The position numbers and the translations under genes were made by a program. The notes under the pieces were generated by a model. The model saw nothing but the letters and a program-made list of their open reading frames with translations, ran no database searches and was not told where the DNA came from. Shown here in pieces: positions 1 through 9,292 of a stretch of 64,000 bases of DNA (position 1 is its first letter; each line of letters begins with the position of its first letter). This DNA comes from Crocinitomicaceae bacterium (GTDB lineage Bacteria > Bacteroidota > Bacteroidia > Flavobacteriales_D > Crocinitomicaceae), in the NCBI GenBank assembly GCA_020635955.1, contig JACJYW010000004.1, positions 427,618 through 491,617 of the forward strand, written 5' to 3'.

Positions 1-878
1 TACCATCCACCTTTATTGACTAAATACAATCCTTCTTCTAAATAAGTGATTGAGATGTCTTTGAAAAGCAGGATCTTATTCATATTGTCTCCCTTGAATC
101 TGTAAACGGGCTTCAAGCCACCTTCTTTAAAGGCTTTGAACGCTCTTGTACCGTCAAAATAGAATTTGTCATAACCTGTTTGACTGTAATAAGCTTTATA
201 GATGTATTTATCTTCTTTATCCAGGTACATATAAACTGCTTGAGTGTATTTCCCGTGAGCTTCATCAGAATTTGAATAAGTGTTGAATCCAGATAGTTCA
301 GACATATAATACAATCCACTTAATCCCCATTCATCAGTCAAAGACAATTCCGGAGTCGGTAAAATGTTGGCTAACATTTCCGCTCTTTTAGCTTCTTCTA
401 TTCCTTTTTTAATCAAATCATCAAAATTTGACAATACTGATTGGAATTCTGCATTCATTGACTCAGATGTGACCTCTTTTGCTTGCTTTTTATCCAGATG
501 ACCGCCAACCTGAATTTCATATTTACCATCCTTGAATGTAAAAAGACCCATACGATCATCTGATGTAATTATCACACCAATTTTATCATTGGTATTCCAA
601 AATGCATTAGATCCATTTGCAAGATTGATTTGAATACAGGAATATTCTCTGGAACAGTTTAAACTAGCATATTTTATCCTGGTGCCTTTATCATCTTTGA
701 CAATATCGATCTTCTTGGTAATATCCGTTAAAGGATTTCCACCACTACATCCAACTGTTAATCCTTTGGATAGTGTATAGGTTTGTGCATTTGCTGTGAA
801 TGTCATAATTCCTATGGCAAAAAAGAACATTCTAAGGGCAAAGGATAGCTTGAGGTTTGTTCGAGATTTGATTTTCAT
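1..878 (-). CDS. Exported protein of unknown function, 3' end outside window
   Basis: An open frame of 292 codons starts at ATG 876-878 and reads without a stop to the left edge, so the C-terminus is missing. The N-terminus has a basic start followed by a hydrophobic stretch ending at ANA-Q near residue 32, a good signal peptide. The mature part has scattered aromatic and charged residues and a Cys pair in its first 60 residues (GCSGG and NCSREYSC), but no family I recognise. The late part (KYTQAVYMYLDKEDKYIYKAY) looks beta-rich. It is divergent from the sensor kinase gene across about 170 bp of AT-rich DNA that should hold both promoters. The reading frame is well supported; the function is unknown. 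Confidence 0.75.
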   Translation of the reverse strand, partial: MKIKSRTNLKLSFALRMFFFAIGIMTFTANAQTYTLSKGLTVGCSGGNPLTDITKKIDIVKDDKGTRIKYASLNCSREYSCIQINLANGSNAFWNTNDKIGVIITSDDRMGLFTFKDGKYEIQVGGHLDKKQAKEVTSESMNAEFQSVLSNFDDLIKKGIEEAKRAEMLANILPTPELSLTDEWGLSGLYYMSELSGFNTYSNSDEAHGKYTQAVYMYLDKEDKYIYKAYYSQTGYDKFYFDGTRAFKAFKEGGLKPVYRFKGDNMNKILLFKDISITYLEEGLYLVNKGGW

Positions 879-1051
879 TTTAAGTTCAGATTAGGAAAAA
901 TTATTTCGCAATTATTTTAACCCAAATCTAGACTATACAAGTTTGAGATACCTGCCGTTCTTCCGAAAGAGAGTTTATTTCTTCTAAAGGGTATTTTTCT
1001 TCTTCTGAATGATTTTTTTATCCATTCATTGCGCGTATTTTTACCGGGATT

Positions 1052-3871
1052 ATGAGACAGTTATTTTCTTTCGTTTTTCTATTCATATTGCCTTTGGTTT
1101 CAATAGGGCAATTTGAGCCTTCTTACAGACAGATAACTGTAGCTGACGGATTACCCACCAATACTATTTATGATATCATTCAAGGGCCGAGTGGTGAGAT
1201 CGTAATTGGTCATCAGTATGGTCTAAGCCGATTCAATGGTTTGGATATTATTGAAATGCCGGCCAGGGAACAACCTCCTGCATTATCTAATTTGGTAATG
1301 ATTGGTACATCAAGATACTTGTGCAGAAGTTTTAATGATGAGATCTATTTAGTCAGTGGAAATAAACTCCATGCCATTGATTCTTTATCTAATAAACGTG
1401 TCGGATACAGTACATTTTTCAGATATGCCTGCCACATGTATCGTTCAAAGGCCAATAGAATTTCAATTGTATGTGATGGAATGAAGCCTCAGGATATTAC
1501 CATTTTTCAATTGCCTGAAGATGCCAAATTCCATAGTGTCACTGAAAAAAATGGACACGTTTATGCCATAGCAAGAGATTCACTCTATGAGGTCAATCTC
1601 AACACAGCTCAACTGGTTAAGAAAATGGCCATTGGAAGTGGAATTCATCAATTCACATATGCTTTGGGAGATTCCATATTACTTTTTAAGCCGCAAGAAA
1701 ATAGACTTCATTACGTCACAAATTCAGGATTATCAGAACCCTTCATCTTTCCCGGGTACAATACAAATCATAAAGTCAATTTTATTAGAGAAATTGGAGA
1801 TGGATTAACAGCTATCGGCACATTCGGGGGATTATACCTTTATGATCGCTCATTTCAGCTGATCGGAAATTACTATACCAACATGCAGATATCATGCATG
1901 ACAATAGACAAAGAAAAAAACTTATGGTTAGGCACTTTACAGGATGGTATACTAATCATCCCTTCAACTGAGATCAGAAGTGTAAAATCGAACCGATTAT
2001 TTGGAGAAGCTACTACAACATCCAAATTATATACGATTAATGATTCGCTCATTGCGTTGGGATCATTCAACGGTAAGCTATCCATAGTTAATGAGGATGG
2101 TTTTATACAGAAAAAAATAGATTTTGATAGAATGGATGAAATTCAATCCATTTTTTACAATAAAGATAAAAACGAGCTATTGTTGTTTTGTAAACAATTG
2201 CTAGTAATGGACTATAATTCCGGGAAGATCAAGAATGAAATTCCAATTCCGCCAGCTAAAACCATCTACGTTTCAGGTGATACAATCTACTGTGGTACCT
2301 CAACTGGATTATATGTGCTGATCAATAATCAAATTGTTCTTAATTCAGATGGAGAGTTGTGGATCAGAAATCTACTTCCTTATAAAAATGGCCTAATCCT
2401 GGAGACTCCTTCAGGCATTCATTATTTTGATAATACGGAGTTAAAAACAATGGAGCTAGACGAATTCAAAGCCATCAATGAATTGCCAAAACCTGCCAAT
2501 TTTATAGCATCTAATGACACCATATACTTTACATCTAATGCTTCTGTACATTATCTATTTCAGGATAAAGTAGAAACATTATATCGCACTACCTCAAACA
2601 AATTAAGGTCATTGACATCTGTGAACGGAAAGATTTATGCAGCTGATAATAAGAATATTTACTTGTTGGACGGTTCAGTGATCGATCAAACAAAAGGATT
2701 AGAGCTTAATGAGATCAAGGGATTGACGAATTTAAATAGTTCCTTGCTAGTTTACAACACGGAGAGAATCCAGGTATTTAAACAATTCATTGGTAAAAAT
2801 GAAAATCCTCCTCGTTTGTTTATTAAGGAAATTACCGGAAGTTTTGATCGAAAATTAATCTCTGACTTTAGCGAAAACCTTCTACAGATCTCATTTGAGA
2901 TCCTGCCTAATATCTCAGCTTTGGGAAATAGCAAACTGGCTTACGAACTATCCGGGGAAATCAATGTATCAGATACCCTGACAGTTGCTGAGCAAGAACA
3001 AATTTCATTTGAACGTTTGCCATATGGAGAATACGTTCTCACACTAACGGCTATCAATGAAGACGGAGCCACTTCGAAGCCAAAAAAATTCAATTTAACG
3101 GTTAACCGACCTTATTATGCGACCTGGTGGTTCAGACTATCCATATTGACAGCAGCAGTGCTGATCACGCTTTTAATAATGCGATTAAGAATTAAAGTTT
3201 TGCAACGAAAAAACATTGAAAAACTCGAGAAAGAAAGATTAAAAACACACGCACTTATAGCAGAACTTAAGGCGATTCGATCACAAATGGATCCCCACTT
3301 TATTTTCAATTGTTTGAGTTCAATACAGTCAAGTATTTTGAACAATGAATCAGAACAAGCTTATGAAAACCTTACAGTTTTTACGAAATTACTGAGAGAA
3401 GCTCTCTTATTCACCTCAAGAGAATTCATCTCTCTGGAAGAGGAGGTTGGATTTATTGAGAAATATGTTCACCTGGAGCAAATGAGAAGCAGTTCTCCTT
3501 TTGATTTTGAGCTAAAGCTTGATCAGGAGCTGGATATTTCCAATGCAAGGATACCATCTTTGATCACTCAGCCTTTTGTAGAAAATGCCATTCGACATGG
3601 ATTGATGCATAAAGAGTCAGATAAAAAACTTGTATTCATTGTGTCAAAAGTTGATGGCGGCTTTGAGGTAATGATCAAGGATAATGGTGTGGGTATTGAA
3701 CGTTCAAAATCTATCAATGCTGAGATAAGAAAAAATCATCAATCCACCGGAGTAAAGGCTATCCATGACCGCATTGAACTGCTGAATAAAAGGGGGCATC
3801 TCATAAAGTTAAAAACCATAACCAGTGACGCTGGAACCGAAGTTGTTTTCACTTTTTATCATAAAAAATGA
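1052..3871 (+). CDS. LytS-type sensor histidine kinase with N-terminal beta-propeller
   Basis: A 939-aa membrane sensor kinase. A signal peptide (ending SIGQ) precedes a long periplasmic region of beta-propeller repeats, with phrases such as ITVADGLPTNTIYDI and NLWLGTLQDGI typical of two-component-regulator propellers. A Y_Y_Y-like Ig segment follows at about residues 620-690 and one transmembrane helix at about 692-713. After a coiled linker comes the His_kinase domain (PF06580 type). The phosphoacceptor His is about residue 749 in QMDPHFIFN and the ATP-binding N box is near residue 845 (PFVENAIRHG). The stop overlaps the start of the response regulator by 4 bp (ATGA), so the two are translationally coupled. 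The ligand is unknown. Hybrid propeller sensors of this type in Bacteroidota often sense polysaccharide-derived or envelope signals, but nothing here identifies it. Confidence 0.93.
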   Translation: MRQLFSFVFLFILPLVSIGQFEPSYRQITVADGLPTNTIYDIIQGPSGEIVIGHQYGLSRFNGLDIIEMPAREQPPALSNLVMIGTSRYLCRSFNDEIYLVSGNKLHAIDSLSNKRVGYSTFFRYACHMYRSKANRISIVCDGMKPQDITIFQLPEDAKFHSVTEKNGHVYAIARDSLYEVNLNTAQLVKKMAIGSGIHQFTYALGDSILLFKPQENRLHYVTNSGLSEPFIFPGYNTNHKVNFIREIGDGLTAIGTFGGLYLYDRSFQLIGNYYTNMQISCMTIDKEKNLWLGTLQDGILIIPSTEIRSVKSNRLFGEATTTSKLYTINDSLIALGSFNGKLSIVNEDGFIQKKIDFDRMDEIQSIFYNKDKNELLLFCKQLLVMDYNSGKIKNEIPIPPAKTIYVSGDTIYCGTSTGLYVLINNQIVLNSDGELWIRNLLPYKNGLILETPSGIHYFDNTELKTMELDEFKAINELPKPANFIASNDTIYFTSNASVHYLFQDKVETLYRTTSNKLRSLTSVNGKIYAADNKNIYLLDGSVIDQTKGLELNEIKGLTNLNSSLLVYNTERIQVFKQFIGKNENPPRLFIKEITGSFDRKLISDFSENLLQISFEILPNISALGNSKLAYELSGEINVSDTLTVAEQEQISFERLPYGEYVLTLTAINEDGATSKPKKFNLTVNRPYYATWWFRLSILTAAVLITLLIMRLRIKVLQRKNIEKLEKERLKTHALIAELKAIRSQMDPHFIFNCLSSIQSSILNNESEQAYENLTVFTKLLREALLFTSREFISLEEEVGFIEKYVHLEQMRSSSPFDFELKLDQELDISNARIPSLITQPFVENAIRHGLMHKESDKKLVFIVSKVDGGFEVMIKDNGVGIERSKSINAEIRKNHQSTGVKAIHDRIELLNKRGHLIKLKTITSDAGTEVVFTFYHKK

Positions 3872-4617
3872 GTCGATCAGGTACATTAGACATTATTATA
3901 GTGGATGACGAACAGCATGCTATTCAGCTTTTGAAGAAAGTGCTGGAATTGTTTCCAAATAATGTCAGGATAGTTGGAGAAGCTAATAATCTGCCTGAAG
4001 CCATTCAGCTGATCAACCAAACCAATCCGCATGCGGTTTTCATGGACATTAACATGCCCAAATATTCAGGTTTACAGGTAAACGACTTTTTTGATGAAAA
4101 CCGGGTTTTTAAGTTGGTTTACGTTACAGCCCACAGTCAACATGCCATTGAAGCCCTAAGAATTCAAGCTTTTGACTACATCCTAAAACCGGTTGAAAAA
4201 ATACAATTATCTAAATGTATAGACCGATTGAATAAGCACTTTGATCAACAAAGGATTCAAGAAGAAGCGGCTATTAATATAGAACAGGATAGAAAAATTG
4301 CCATCAACAGTCATCAGGGCATTCAATACATCAATTTGGATGATATTATCTTTATTGAAGCTTCAAGCATGTATTCAGTGGTACACACTGCTGACAACCA
4401 GATCATAGTTTCTAAACCACTGAAAGAATTCGATTATTTAACAAAGAATGGTTTTTACCGCGTTCACAGATCATATTTGATCAATACGAAAAAAGTAAAG
4501 CGTTACAGTAAAGTAGATGTCTATGAAATAGAAATGCTCAGTGGTGAAAGAGTTCCTGTATCCAGAAACAAGAAAGAAGATTTCGTGAAATTTATGCGAG
4601 AAGTTTACGGTGTCTAA
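3868..4617 (+). CDS. LytTR-family response regulator
   Basis: A 249-aa cytoplasmic transcriptional regulator paired with the upstream kinase. Residues 1-125 form a receiver domain: acidic pair DD at 13-14, phosphoacceptor Asp60 in FMDINMP, conserved Thr in VTAHS and Lys in YILKPVE. Residues about 145-245 form a LytTR DNA-binding domain, with the usual IFIEASSMYS, FYRVHRSYLIN and VPVSRNKK blocks. The start overlaps the kinase stop by 4 bp, and its own stop overlaps the stop of the convergent pseudogene. Phosphotransfer from the kinase His to Asp60 follows from the family. The target promoters cannot be told from the sequence. Confidence 0.95.
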   Translation: MSRSGTLDIIIVDDEQHAIQLLKKVLELFPNNVRIVGEANNLPEAIQLINQTNPHAVFMDINMPKYSGLQVNDFFDENRVFKLVYVTAHSQHAIEALRIQAFDYILKPVEKIQLSKCIDRLNKHFDQQRIQEEAAINIEQDRKIAINSHQGIQYINLDDIIFIEASSMYSVVHTADNQIIVSKPLKEFDYLTKNGFYRVHRSYLINTKKVKRYSKVDVYEIEMLSGERVPVSRNKKEDFVKFMREVYGV

Positions 4618-5012
4618 TCGGCACTTTCAGGTAATTGATAAGCTTCAACTTCCAAAATCCATCCATGGGCCTCTTCACGTGTTGAAAATTCACGCATTGG
4701 GTATTGCACTGACCGAAACTTGCGATAAAACCTGAAGATGTTTCTATGTAAAAAACTACCAATCACAAAAGCCTCTGCACCTGCCGGCTTCTCTCGATTA
4801 GACGCAAATGATCTAGCCTCACTGGAAACAGAAGTTCCTTTCGGAAACACGTGTAGGACTTTTCACAACGCTCCCTCATGATGATCATCATAGTTCTGAA
4901 CTACTATTTCAATGTCCTCTTTCTGAAGTGTTACTCCATCTTTCCATTCCACGGTAAAAATGCCGTGTTCATCCAAATAAACGCTAGAGTTTTCGTTCTC
5001 AATTCTTTCCAT
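4614..5012 (-). pseudogene. Paralogue of the 130-aa protein at 16446-16838, broken by one in-frame TGA
   Basis: Read from ATG at 5010-5012, the frame gives 132 codons that align end to end with the intact protein at 16446-16838. Shared blocks are HGIFTVEWK versus EGIFIIQWK, then KVLHVFPKG, EARS/EARN, AEAFVI, HRN and FRFYRKFRS versus FRLYQRFRS. Codon 50 (4863-4865) is TGA, exactly where the intact copy has Trp (TGG) before KVLHVFPKG. There is no frameshift. A downstream GTG at 4848-4850 could in principle restart a 78-aa fragment, but no support for that is visible. Function of the family is unknown. The broken reading is clear unless the TGA is a sequencing error. Confidence 0.8.
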
Positions 5013-5100
5013 AAGCAAGCTATTGCTTTAAAGTTAATGTAAAACTCAATAAATCATAGATTCCATTTTAACATTTTAAAAATTAATGGGAAACAGCCAT

Positions 5101-5190
5101 CTCGTTCTCTAACACCTAAAACCTATCACCTAACACCTATAACCTTTCACCTAAAACCTAAAAAACTAACACCTAACAACTACTACGCTA
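5101..5190. repeat. Degenerate CCTAACACC-type tract
   Basis: The gap between the pseudogene and tex holds about ten imperfect copies of an 8-10 bp word (CCTAAAACC, CCTAACACC, CCTATAACC). The same word recurs at 19730-19790, 23580-23605 and 63704-63722. It is G-poor on the plus strand and encodes nothing. Confidence 0.85.
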
Positions 5191-5203
5191 GTCCCAAAAT
5201 AAT

Positions 5204-5211
5204 TATCTTCG
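5204..5211 (+). promoter_or_regulatory. Putative -7 element of the tex promoter
   Basis: TATCTTCG lies 18 bp before the tex ATG and matches the Bacteroidota -7 consensus TAnnTTTG with one change. The same TAnnTTCG-(G/T)-CCC context is seen before the genes at 8244 and 28368. No clear -33 TTG is visible. Confidence 0.5.
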
Positions 5212-5229
5212 TGCCCCTTAAAACTTACC

Positions 5230-7347
5230 ATGAACATAATTGACCTACTATCCAGAGAGCTTAATATTGCTGATAAATCTGTAAAAAAATCATTGGAGTT
5301 GTTCGCAGAAGGAGCAACAGTTCCCTTTATCGCCAGATACCGAAAAGAAGCTACCGGAAATTTAGATGAAGTTCAATTAATTGCTATCAGAGACCGTCAC
5401 GCTTATTGGACAGAATTTGAAAAAAGAAAAGAAACAGTTCTCAAAACTATCGAAGAGCAAGGTCAATTGACTGATCATCTGCGAAACCGAATTGAAAATT
5501 GTAAGGACCTCAACGAATTGGAAGATCTTTACTTACCCTACAAACCAAAAAAACAATCAAAAGGGCAAAAAGCGATCAAAGCCGGATTAAAACCACTCGC
5601 ATTGCTCATTCAGCAAGAACCTTTTGATTTTAGAATAGAACAGGAATTACCCAGATTCATCAAAGGGGAGATCAAATCTGAAAAAGAAGCCATTGCTGGC
5701 GCATTGAGCATTTTAGCAGAATGGATCTCTGAAAATGATAAAGTAAGAGAACGTCTGCGTGAGCAGTTTAACCGATATGCAGTTTTCTCTGCGTCAGTGA
5801 AGAAAGGAAAAGATGAAGAAGGAGCCAATTATAAGGATTACTTCAATTATTCAGAACGATTTGAACGCGTAGCCGCTCATAGAGCCTTAGCTATTTTCAG
5901 AGCTGAGAAAGAAGGTATCTTATCTATTAGCATTGATGTAGAACAGGACAGGGCCATTGAGAACATAGAACGTTCTGTTGGTAGAAAATATGCAGAAAAT
6001 TCTTACGCCCCTAAGGCGTTTGAAGAAGCCTACAAAAGAGTACTTCAACCTCAATTTGAATCTGAATTAAAGAAAGAACTGAAGGAAAAAGCAGATGAAG
6101 AATCCATTAAAGTTTTTGCTGAGAACCTACGTCAACTGCTCCTGCAATCTCCTTTAGGCGGTAAAAGAACATTGGCCATTGATCCGGGATACAGAACGGG
6201 ATGCAAGGTGGTTGTGCTGAATGAGAATGGTGAATACAAAGAGAACCGCACCATCTATCCTCATCCTCCACAAAAACAGATGAAGGAGGCCGTAGGAATA
6301 TTGAACACACTGATCAAAGCTCATAGAATTGAAGCCATTGCAGTAGGAAATGGAACGGCAGGTTTGGAAACCGAAAAGATGTGTAGAAGTAACTTTGGTA
6401 CTACTGGTATCAAAATATTCTCTATCAATGAAGCAGGTGCAAGTATTTATTCTGCTTCCGAAATTGCCAGAGAGGAATTTCCTCAATTGGATGTAACTGT
6501 TCGTGGAGCAATTTCCATTGGCAGAAGATTAATGGATCCTTTAGCAGAAATGGTAAAGATCGATCCAAAATCCATTGGAGTTGGGCAATATCAACATGAT
6601 GTCAACCAACCTTTACTCAAACAAAAATTGGATGAAGTGGTTGAATTATGTGTGAATCACGTGGGGGTTGAGTTGAATACGGCTTCTTATCCAATTCTTT
6701 CACATGTATCAGGATTAGGACCAGCTTTGGCTAAGAACATTATTGATTATCGTGAAGAAATTGGTGGATTCAAAGAGCGTAAGCAATTGCTAAAAGTGCC
6801 TAAAATGGGTAAGAAAACCTATGAACAGGCTGCAGGGTTCTTGAGAATTGAAAACGGAAGCAATGCACTGGATAATACTATTATACACCCAGAATCCTAT
6901 GATCTTGTTAAAGAAATTGCTTTGTTGCATGGCACTTCTGTTGATGCCATTTTAAATAAGGAAGTGGTTCTGGATGAATCTAAATTGAATGGATTGGATC
7001 AAAGTTATGATGCCTATACTCTGGAATATGTTGCCAATGAATTGCAAAAACCAACACGTGATCCACGGGAACCTTTGAAGGAGGCTCGATATAATGACAT
7101 TGCTTCCATTGATGATCTAATACCGGGAATGGAATTAAATGGTACAGTGAACAACATTACCAACTTTGGCGCTTTCGTAGATATAGGTTTAAAGGAATCC
7201 GGTCTGGTTCACATCTCTGAATTAGCAGATGAATTTGTATCAGACGTTCAGGCTTTTGTGAGTTTAAATCAGCAAGTGAAAGTGAAGGTTAAATCAGTGG
7301 ATCTTGAAAGAAAAAGGATTGCTTTGAGCATGAAAGGGTTGAATTGA
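5230..7347 (+). CDS. tex: Tex family RNA-binding transcription accessory protein
   Basis: A 705-aa protein, the usual length for Tex. Order of domains: helical Tex N-terminal region (about 1-190, with ATVPFIARYRKEATGNLDE near residue 29), a YqgF/RuvX-like RNase H fold (about 315-445, TLAIDPGYRTGCKV), helix-hairpin-helix segments (about 475-560, LSHVSGLGPALAKNI), and a C-terminal S1 RNA-binding domain (about 632-704, GTVNNITNFGAFVDIG). Tex binds nucleic acid and influences transcription and RNA stability. It is a single-gene unit with its own promoter-like motif and intergenic repeats on both sides. Nothing is missing. The identification is firm; the exact role in this organism is not visible. 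Confidence 0.96.
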   Translation: MNIIDLLSRELNIADKSVKKSLELFAEGATVPFIARYRKEATGNLDEVQLIAIRDRHAYWTEFEKRKETVLKTIEEQGQLTDHLRNRIENCKDLNELEDLYLPYKPKKQSKGQKAIKAGLKPLALLIQQEPFDFRIEQELPRFIKGEIKSEKEAIAGALSILAEWISENDKVRERLREQFNRYAVFSASVKKGKDEEGANYKDYFNYSERFERVAAHRALAIFRAEKEGILSISIDVEQDRAIENIERSVGRKYAENSYAPKAFEEAYKRVLQPQFESELKKELKEKADEESIKVFAENLRQLLLQSPLGGKRTLAIDPGYRTGCKVVVLNENGEYKENRTIYPHPPQKQMKEAVGILNTLIKAHRIEAIAVGNGTAGLETEKMCRSNFGTTGIKIFSINEAGASIYSASEIAREEFPQLDVTVRGAISIGRRLMDPLAEMVKIDPKSIGVGQYQHDVNQPLLKQKLDEVVELCVNHVGVELNTASYPILSHVSGLGPALAKNIIDYREEIGGFKERKQLLKVPKMGKKTYEQAAGFLRIENGSNALDNTIIHPESYDLVKEIALLHGTSVDAILNKEVVLDESKLNGLDQSYDAYTLEYVANELQKPTRDPREPLKEARYNDIASIDDLIPGMELNGTVNNITNFGAFVDIGLKESGLVHISELADEFVSDVQAFVSLNQQVKVKVKSVDLERKRIALSMKGLN

Positions 7348-7360
7348 TCATTTACTTTTT

Positions 7361-7474
7361 TGCCCCCTTCGTCCACCTCAAACGGTGGCCTATCCTGCTA
7401 TCCGCTATAGTCACTTCGCTAATCGCTACGTGAGCTGTCGCTTCTATCAGGGGTGGATATCCCGGATTGCTTTA
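7361..7474. repeat. Extragenic palindromic repeat, copy 1 (second copy 63737-63826)
   Basis: About 110 bp after tex shares most of its sequence with 63737-63826: the TGCCCCCTTCG start, TATCCTGCTATCCGCT, TAGTCACTTCG, TGAGCTG.CGCTTCTATCA and GGGGTGGA. This copy carries about 11 extra bases (around 7419-7430) and a small hairpin CCACC-N6-GGTGG. It is non-coding. Confidence 0.75.
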
Positions 7475-7576
7475 TATCCTCATCCCTCATCTTTGATCTT
7501 CCTTCTTATTGTTAACAATCCTTAAAAGAGTTGACTGAAGTTCCATTGGAAAGTATCTTCACTCAAAACACTTTTC

Positions 7577-8176
7577 ATGAAAGTACTTCAGACTATTGTC
7601 TTTCTCCTAGCTGTTTCGATAATAGGATCAGCATTCATTAACCGTATTGAGGATTTAAGTCAGAAAGTTGAGAAAGAAGAACCTTTGAAAGATATCGATC
7701 TGTCAAAAATGACAAAGGTTAATGATGAACCTGTGGCCATGCTGCCTATGATCGCACTTTTGTGTAAAATGCCTTCTGAAGAAGAGATCAAAAGCTGGGA
7801 AGATACTCATCCTCACGACAGTCATTATATCAATGTTTATGTCAATGATAAAGGCAAAGTACAAATGACTGAAAAATTGAATCCCGTTTTTCCTGAAGGA
7901 ACCGTAATTGTTAAAGAGAAGTTTCCGTTAGATCTCATGAAGGCTGATTCATTACAGGATAAGAAAGTAGACTTATATACCGTCATGATCAAACGTCATA
8001 AAGGATACAATCCAATTTGCGGCGACTGGGAATTTGCTGCGGTAAGTGGAGACCTTCAAAAAGTGGAAAAAGGCAAGTTGGCCAATTGCATGAATTGTCA
8101 TGTCAACTATACTGAAACTGATTATGTTTTCAGAAAGAACTATTTGTCTAAAGAGGTGTTGGATAGAATGAAGTAA
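7577..8176 (+). CDS. Exported cytochrome P460-like mono-heme protein
   Basis: A 199-aa protein with an N-terminal hydrophobic segment (about residues 4-21) for export or anchoring. The C-terminal half has the cytochrome P460-type pattern: VMIKRHKGYNP, then GDWEFAAVSGD, ending in one c-type heme site CMNCH (Cys171, Cys174, His175). The heme would be attached in the periplasm. Family members include redox enzymes acting on hydroxylamine and poorly characterised heme proteins. Without a confirmed Lys-heme crosslink residue the substrate cannot be assigned. It stands alone between tex and an exported TPR-like protein, with no other electron-transfer genes next to it. Confidence 0.75.
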   Translation: MKVLQTIVFLLAVSIIGSAFINRIEDLSQKVEKEEPLKDIDLSKMTKVNDEPVAMLPMIALLCKMPSEEEIKSWEDTHPHDSHYINVYVNDKGKVQMTEKLNPVFPEGTVIVKEKFPLDLMKADSLQDKKVDLYTVMIKRHKGYNPICGDWEFAAVSGDLQKVEKGKLANCMNCHVNYTETDYVFRKNYLSKEVLDRMK

Positions 8177-8190
8177 ATGAAATATAATCA

Positions 8191-8220
8191 TTGATTTATT
8201 TCCAATAGTCTTTATATTCG
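8191..8220 (+). promoter_or_regulatory. Putative Bacteroidota promoter for the 8244 gene
   Basis: TTG at 8191-8193 and TATATTCG at 8213-8220 are spaced 19 bp, matching the -33/-7 layout of Bacteroidota promoters. The ATG is 23 bp downstream. Confidence 0.55.
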
Positions 8221-8243
8221 TCCCGAACCAAAATTTATAAATA

Positions 8244-9236
8244 ATGAAAAAGTTACTTCTACTTAGTGGACTTTGTCTACTATCATCCCTGTCATTTGCT
8301 CAAAAATCAGATAAAACTGATTGTGGATTTATCCAGTTCATTCAACCGCCCATGGATTACACATTAGCGAGTAATAAAACCTATTATCGATTGGTAACAG
8401 TGCCCTCTAATGAAATGAAAATTCAATCGGCGTTAGAAGGAGAGATCTCATTAGACGGATTCGAAAAGATTAGTGTCAGAGATCAGGCTGATTTTACTGT
8501 TATGGTAACAGTTAATCAACTCATTTATGAATCACCTGTTGTTAAAACGGTGCCGAAAGAAAAAGAGGAAAATGGAGTTAAGACAAACTACAACATGTAT
8601 AAAGCAACCGCTCCCTACAAGATGACTGTTTCAACTTCAATTGTTTTAAAAGACGGATCTGTTGTTCATGAAGATGTAGTGAATGAAAATGGAACGCTCG
8701 AAACTGCAGAGCAGAAATCAGTAGAAATGGCAAAGCAGTTTTTTCAAAGCGATATGGATTCACACAAAAGAAAAATTACGACTAACGCCGTGAAGCTCAT
8801 GAACACAACAATTTTGAATAAATTTTGTCATTTGACCGTGAAAAAATCATTCGAATTGGTGAAAGTGAAACCTAAAAAATTCGATTACGATAATTTCAAC
8901 AAAGGGGTTGATGTTTGTGCTAAAGCAGTTCCACTATATACTGCCGGTTTCCAAACCACTGATGAGATCAAATCAATCTGTATTGAAGCCATAGATCTTT
9001 GGAAAAAAGAATTGGCAGAATCTAATCTTGAAGATAATAAGGCTAGGATCAACAAAAATTTGACTGCGGCTTTGTATTTCAATATTGGAATGGCTTATTT
9101 CTTAATGGAAGAATATGACCTTGCTGTTACAAATTTGGAAAAAGGGCATGAGGTTGATGGATACTCAATTGCCTTGCACAGTTATTGGATCGAACAGGCA
9201 AAATCAATTTCAATTCGAAAAGCGAACAAAGGATAG
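8244..9236 (+). CDS. Exported hypothetical protein with C-terminal TPR-like helices
   Basis: A 330-aa protein with a clear signal peptide (MKKLLLLSGLCLLSSLSFAQ, cleavage after residue 20). The middle region is beta-rich and mentions no known motif. The last 110 residues are helical, with a tetratricopeptide-like unit (ALYFNIGMAYFLMEEYDLAV then NLEKGHEVDG), which suggests a protein-protein contact. It has its own promoter-like sequence and is closed by a strong terminator 20 bp after the stop, so it is a one-gene transcript. I do not recognise the family beyond being a Bacteroidota periplasmic protein. Confidence 0.8.
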   Translation: MKKLLLLSGLCLLSSLSFAQKSDKTDCGFIQFIQPPMDYTLASNKTYYRLVTVPSNEMKIQSALEGEISLDGFEKISVRDQADFTVMVTVNQLIYESPVVKTVPKEKEENGVKTNYNMYKATAPYKMTVSTSIVLKDGSVVHEDVVNENGTLETAEQKSVEMAKQFFQSDMDSHKRKITTNAVKLMNTTILNKFCHLTVKKSFELVKVKPKKFDYDNFNKGVDVCAKAVPLYTAGFQTTDEIKSICIEAIDLWKKELAESNLEDNKARINKNLTAALYFNIGMAYFLMEEYDLAVTNLEKGHEVDGYSIALHSYWIEQAKSISIRKANKG

Positions 9237-9256
9237 GATTACAATTAATATTGAAG

Positions 9257-9281
9257 AAGGGGGCTCTGCTCCCTTTTTTTT
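9257..9281 (+). terminator. Rho-independent terminator
   Basis: AAGGGGGC and GCTCCCTT pair around a TCT loop (one G-T pair), followed by a run of eight T. It ends the transcript of the gene at 8244. Confidence 0.9.
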
Positions 9282-9292
9282 ATGAGCAGTTA

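Noticed and set aside
4863..4865. TGA read as tryptophan or selenocysteine
   Set aside because: Many genes in the window end in TGA and use TGG for Trp, and no SECIS-like hairpin is evident. A nonsense mutation is simpler.
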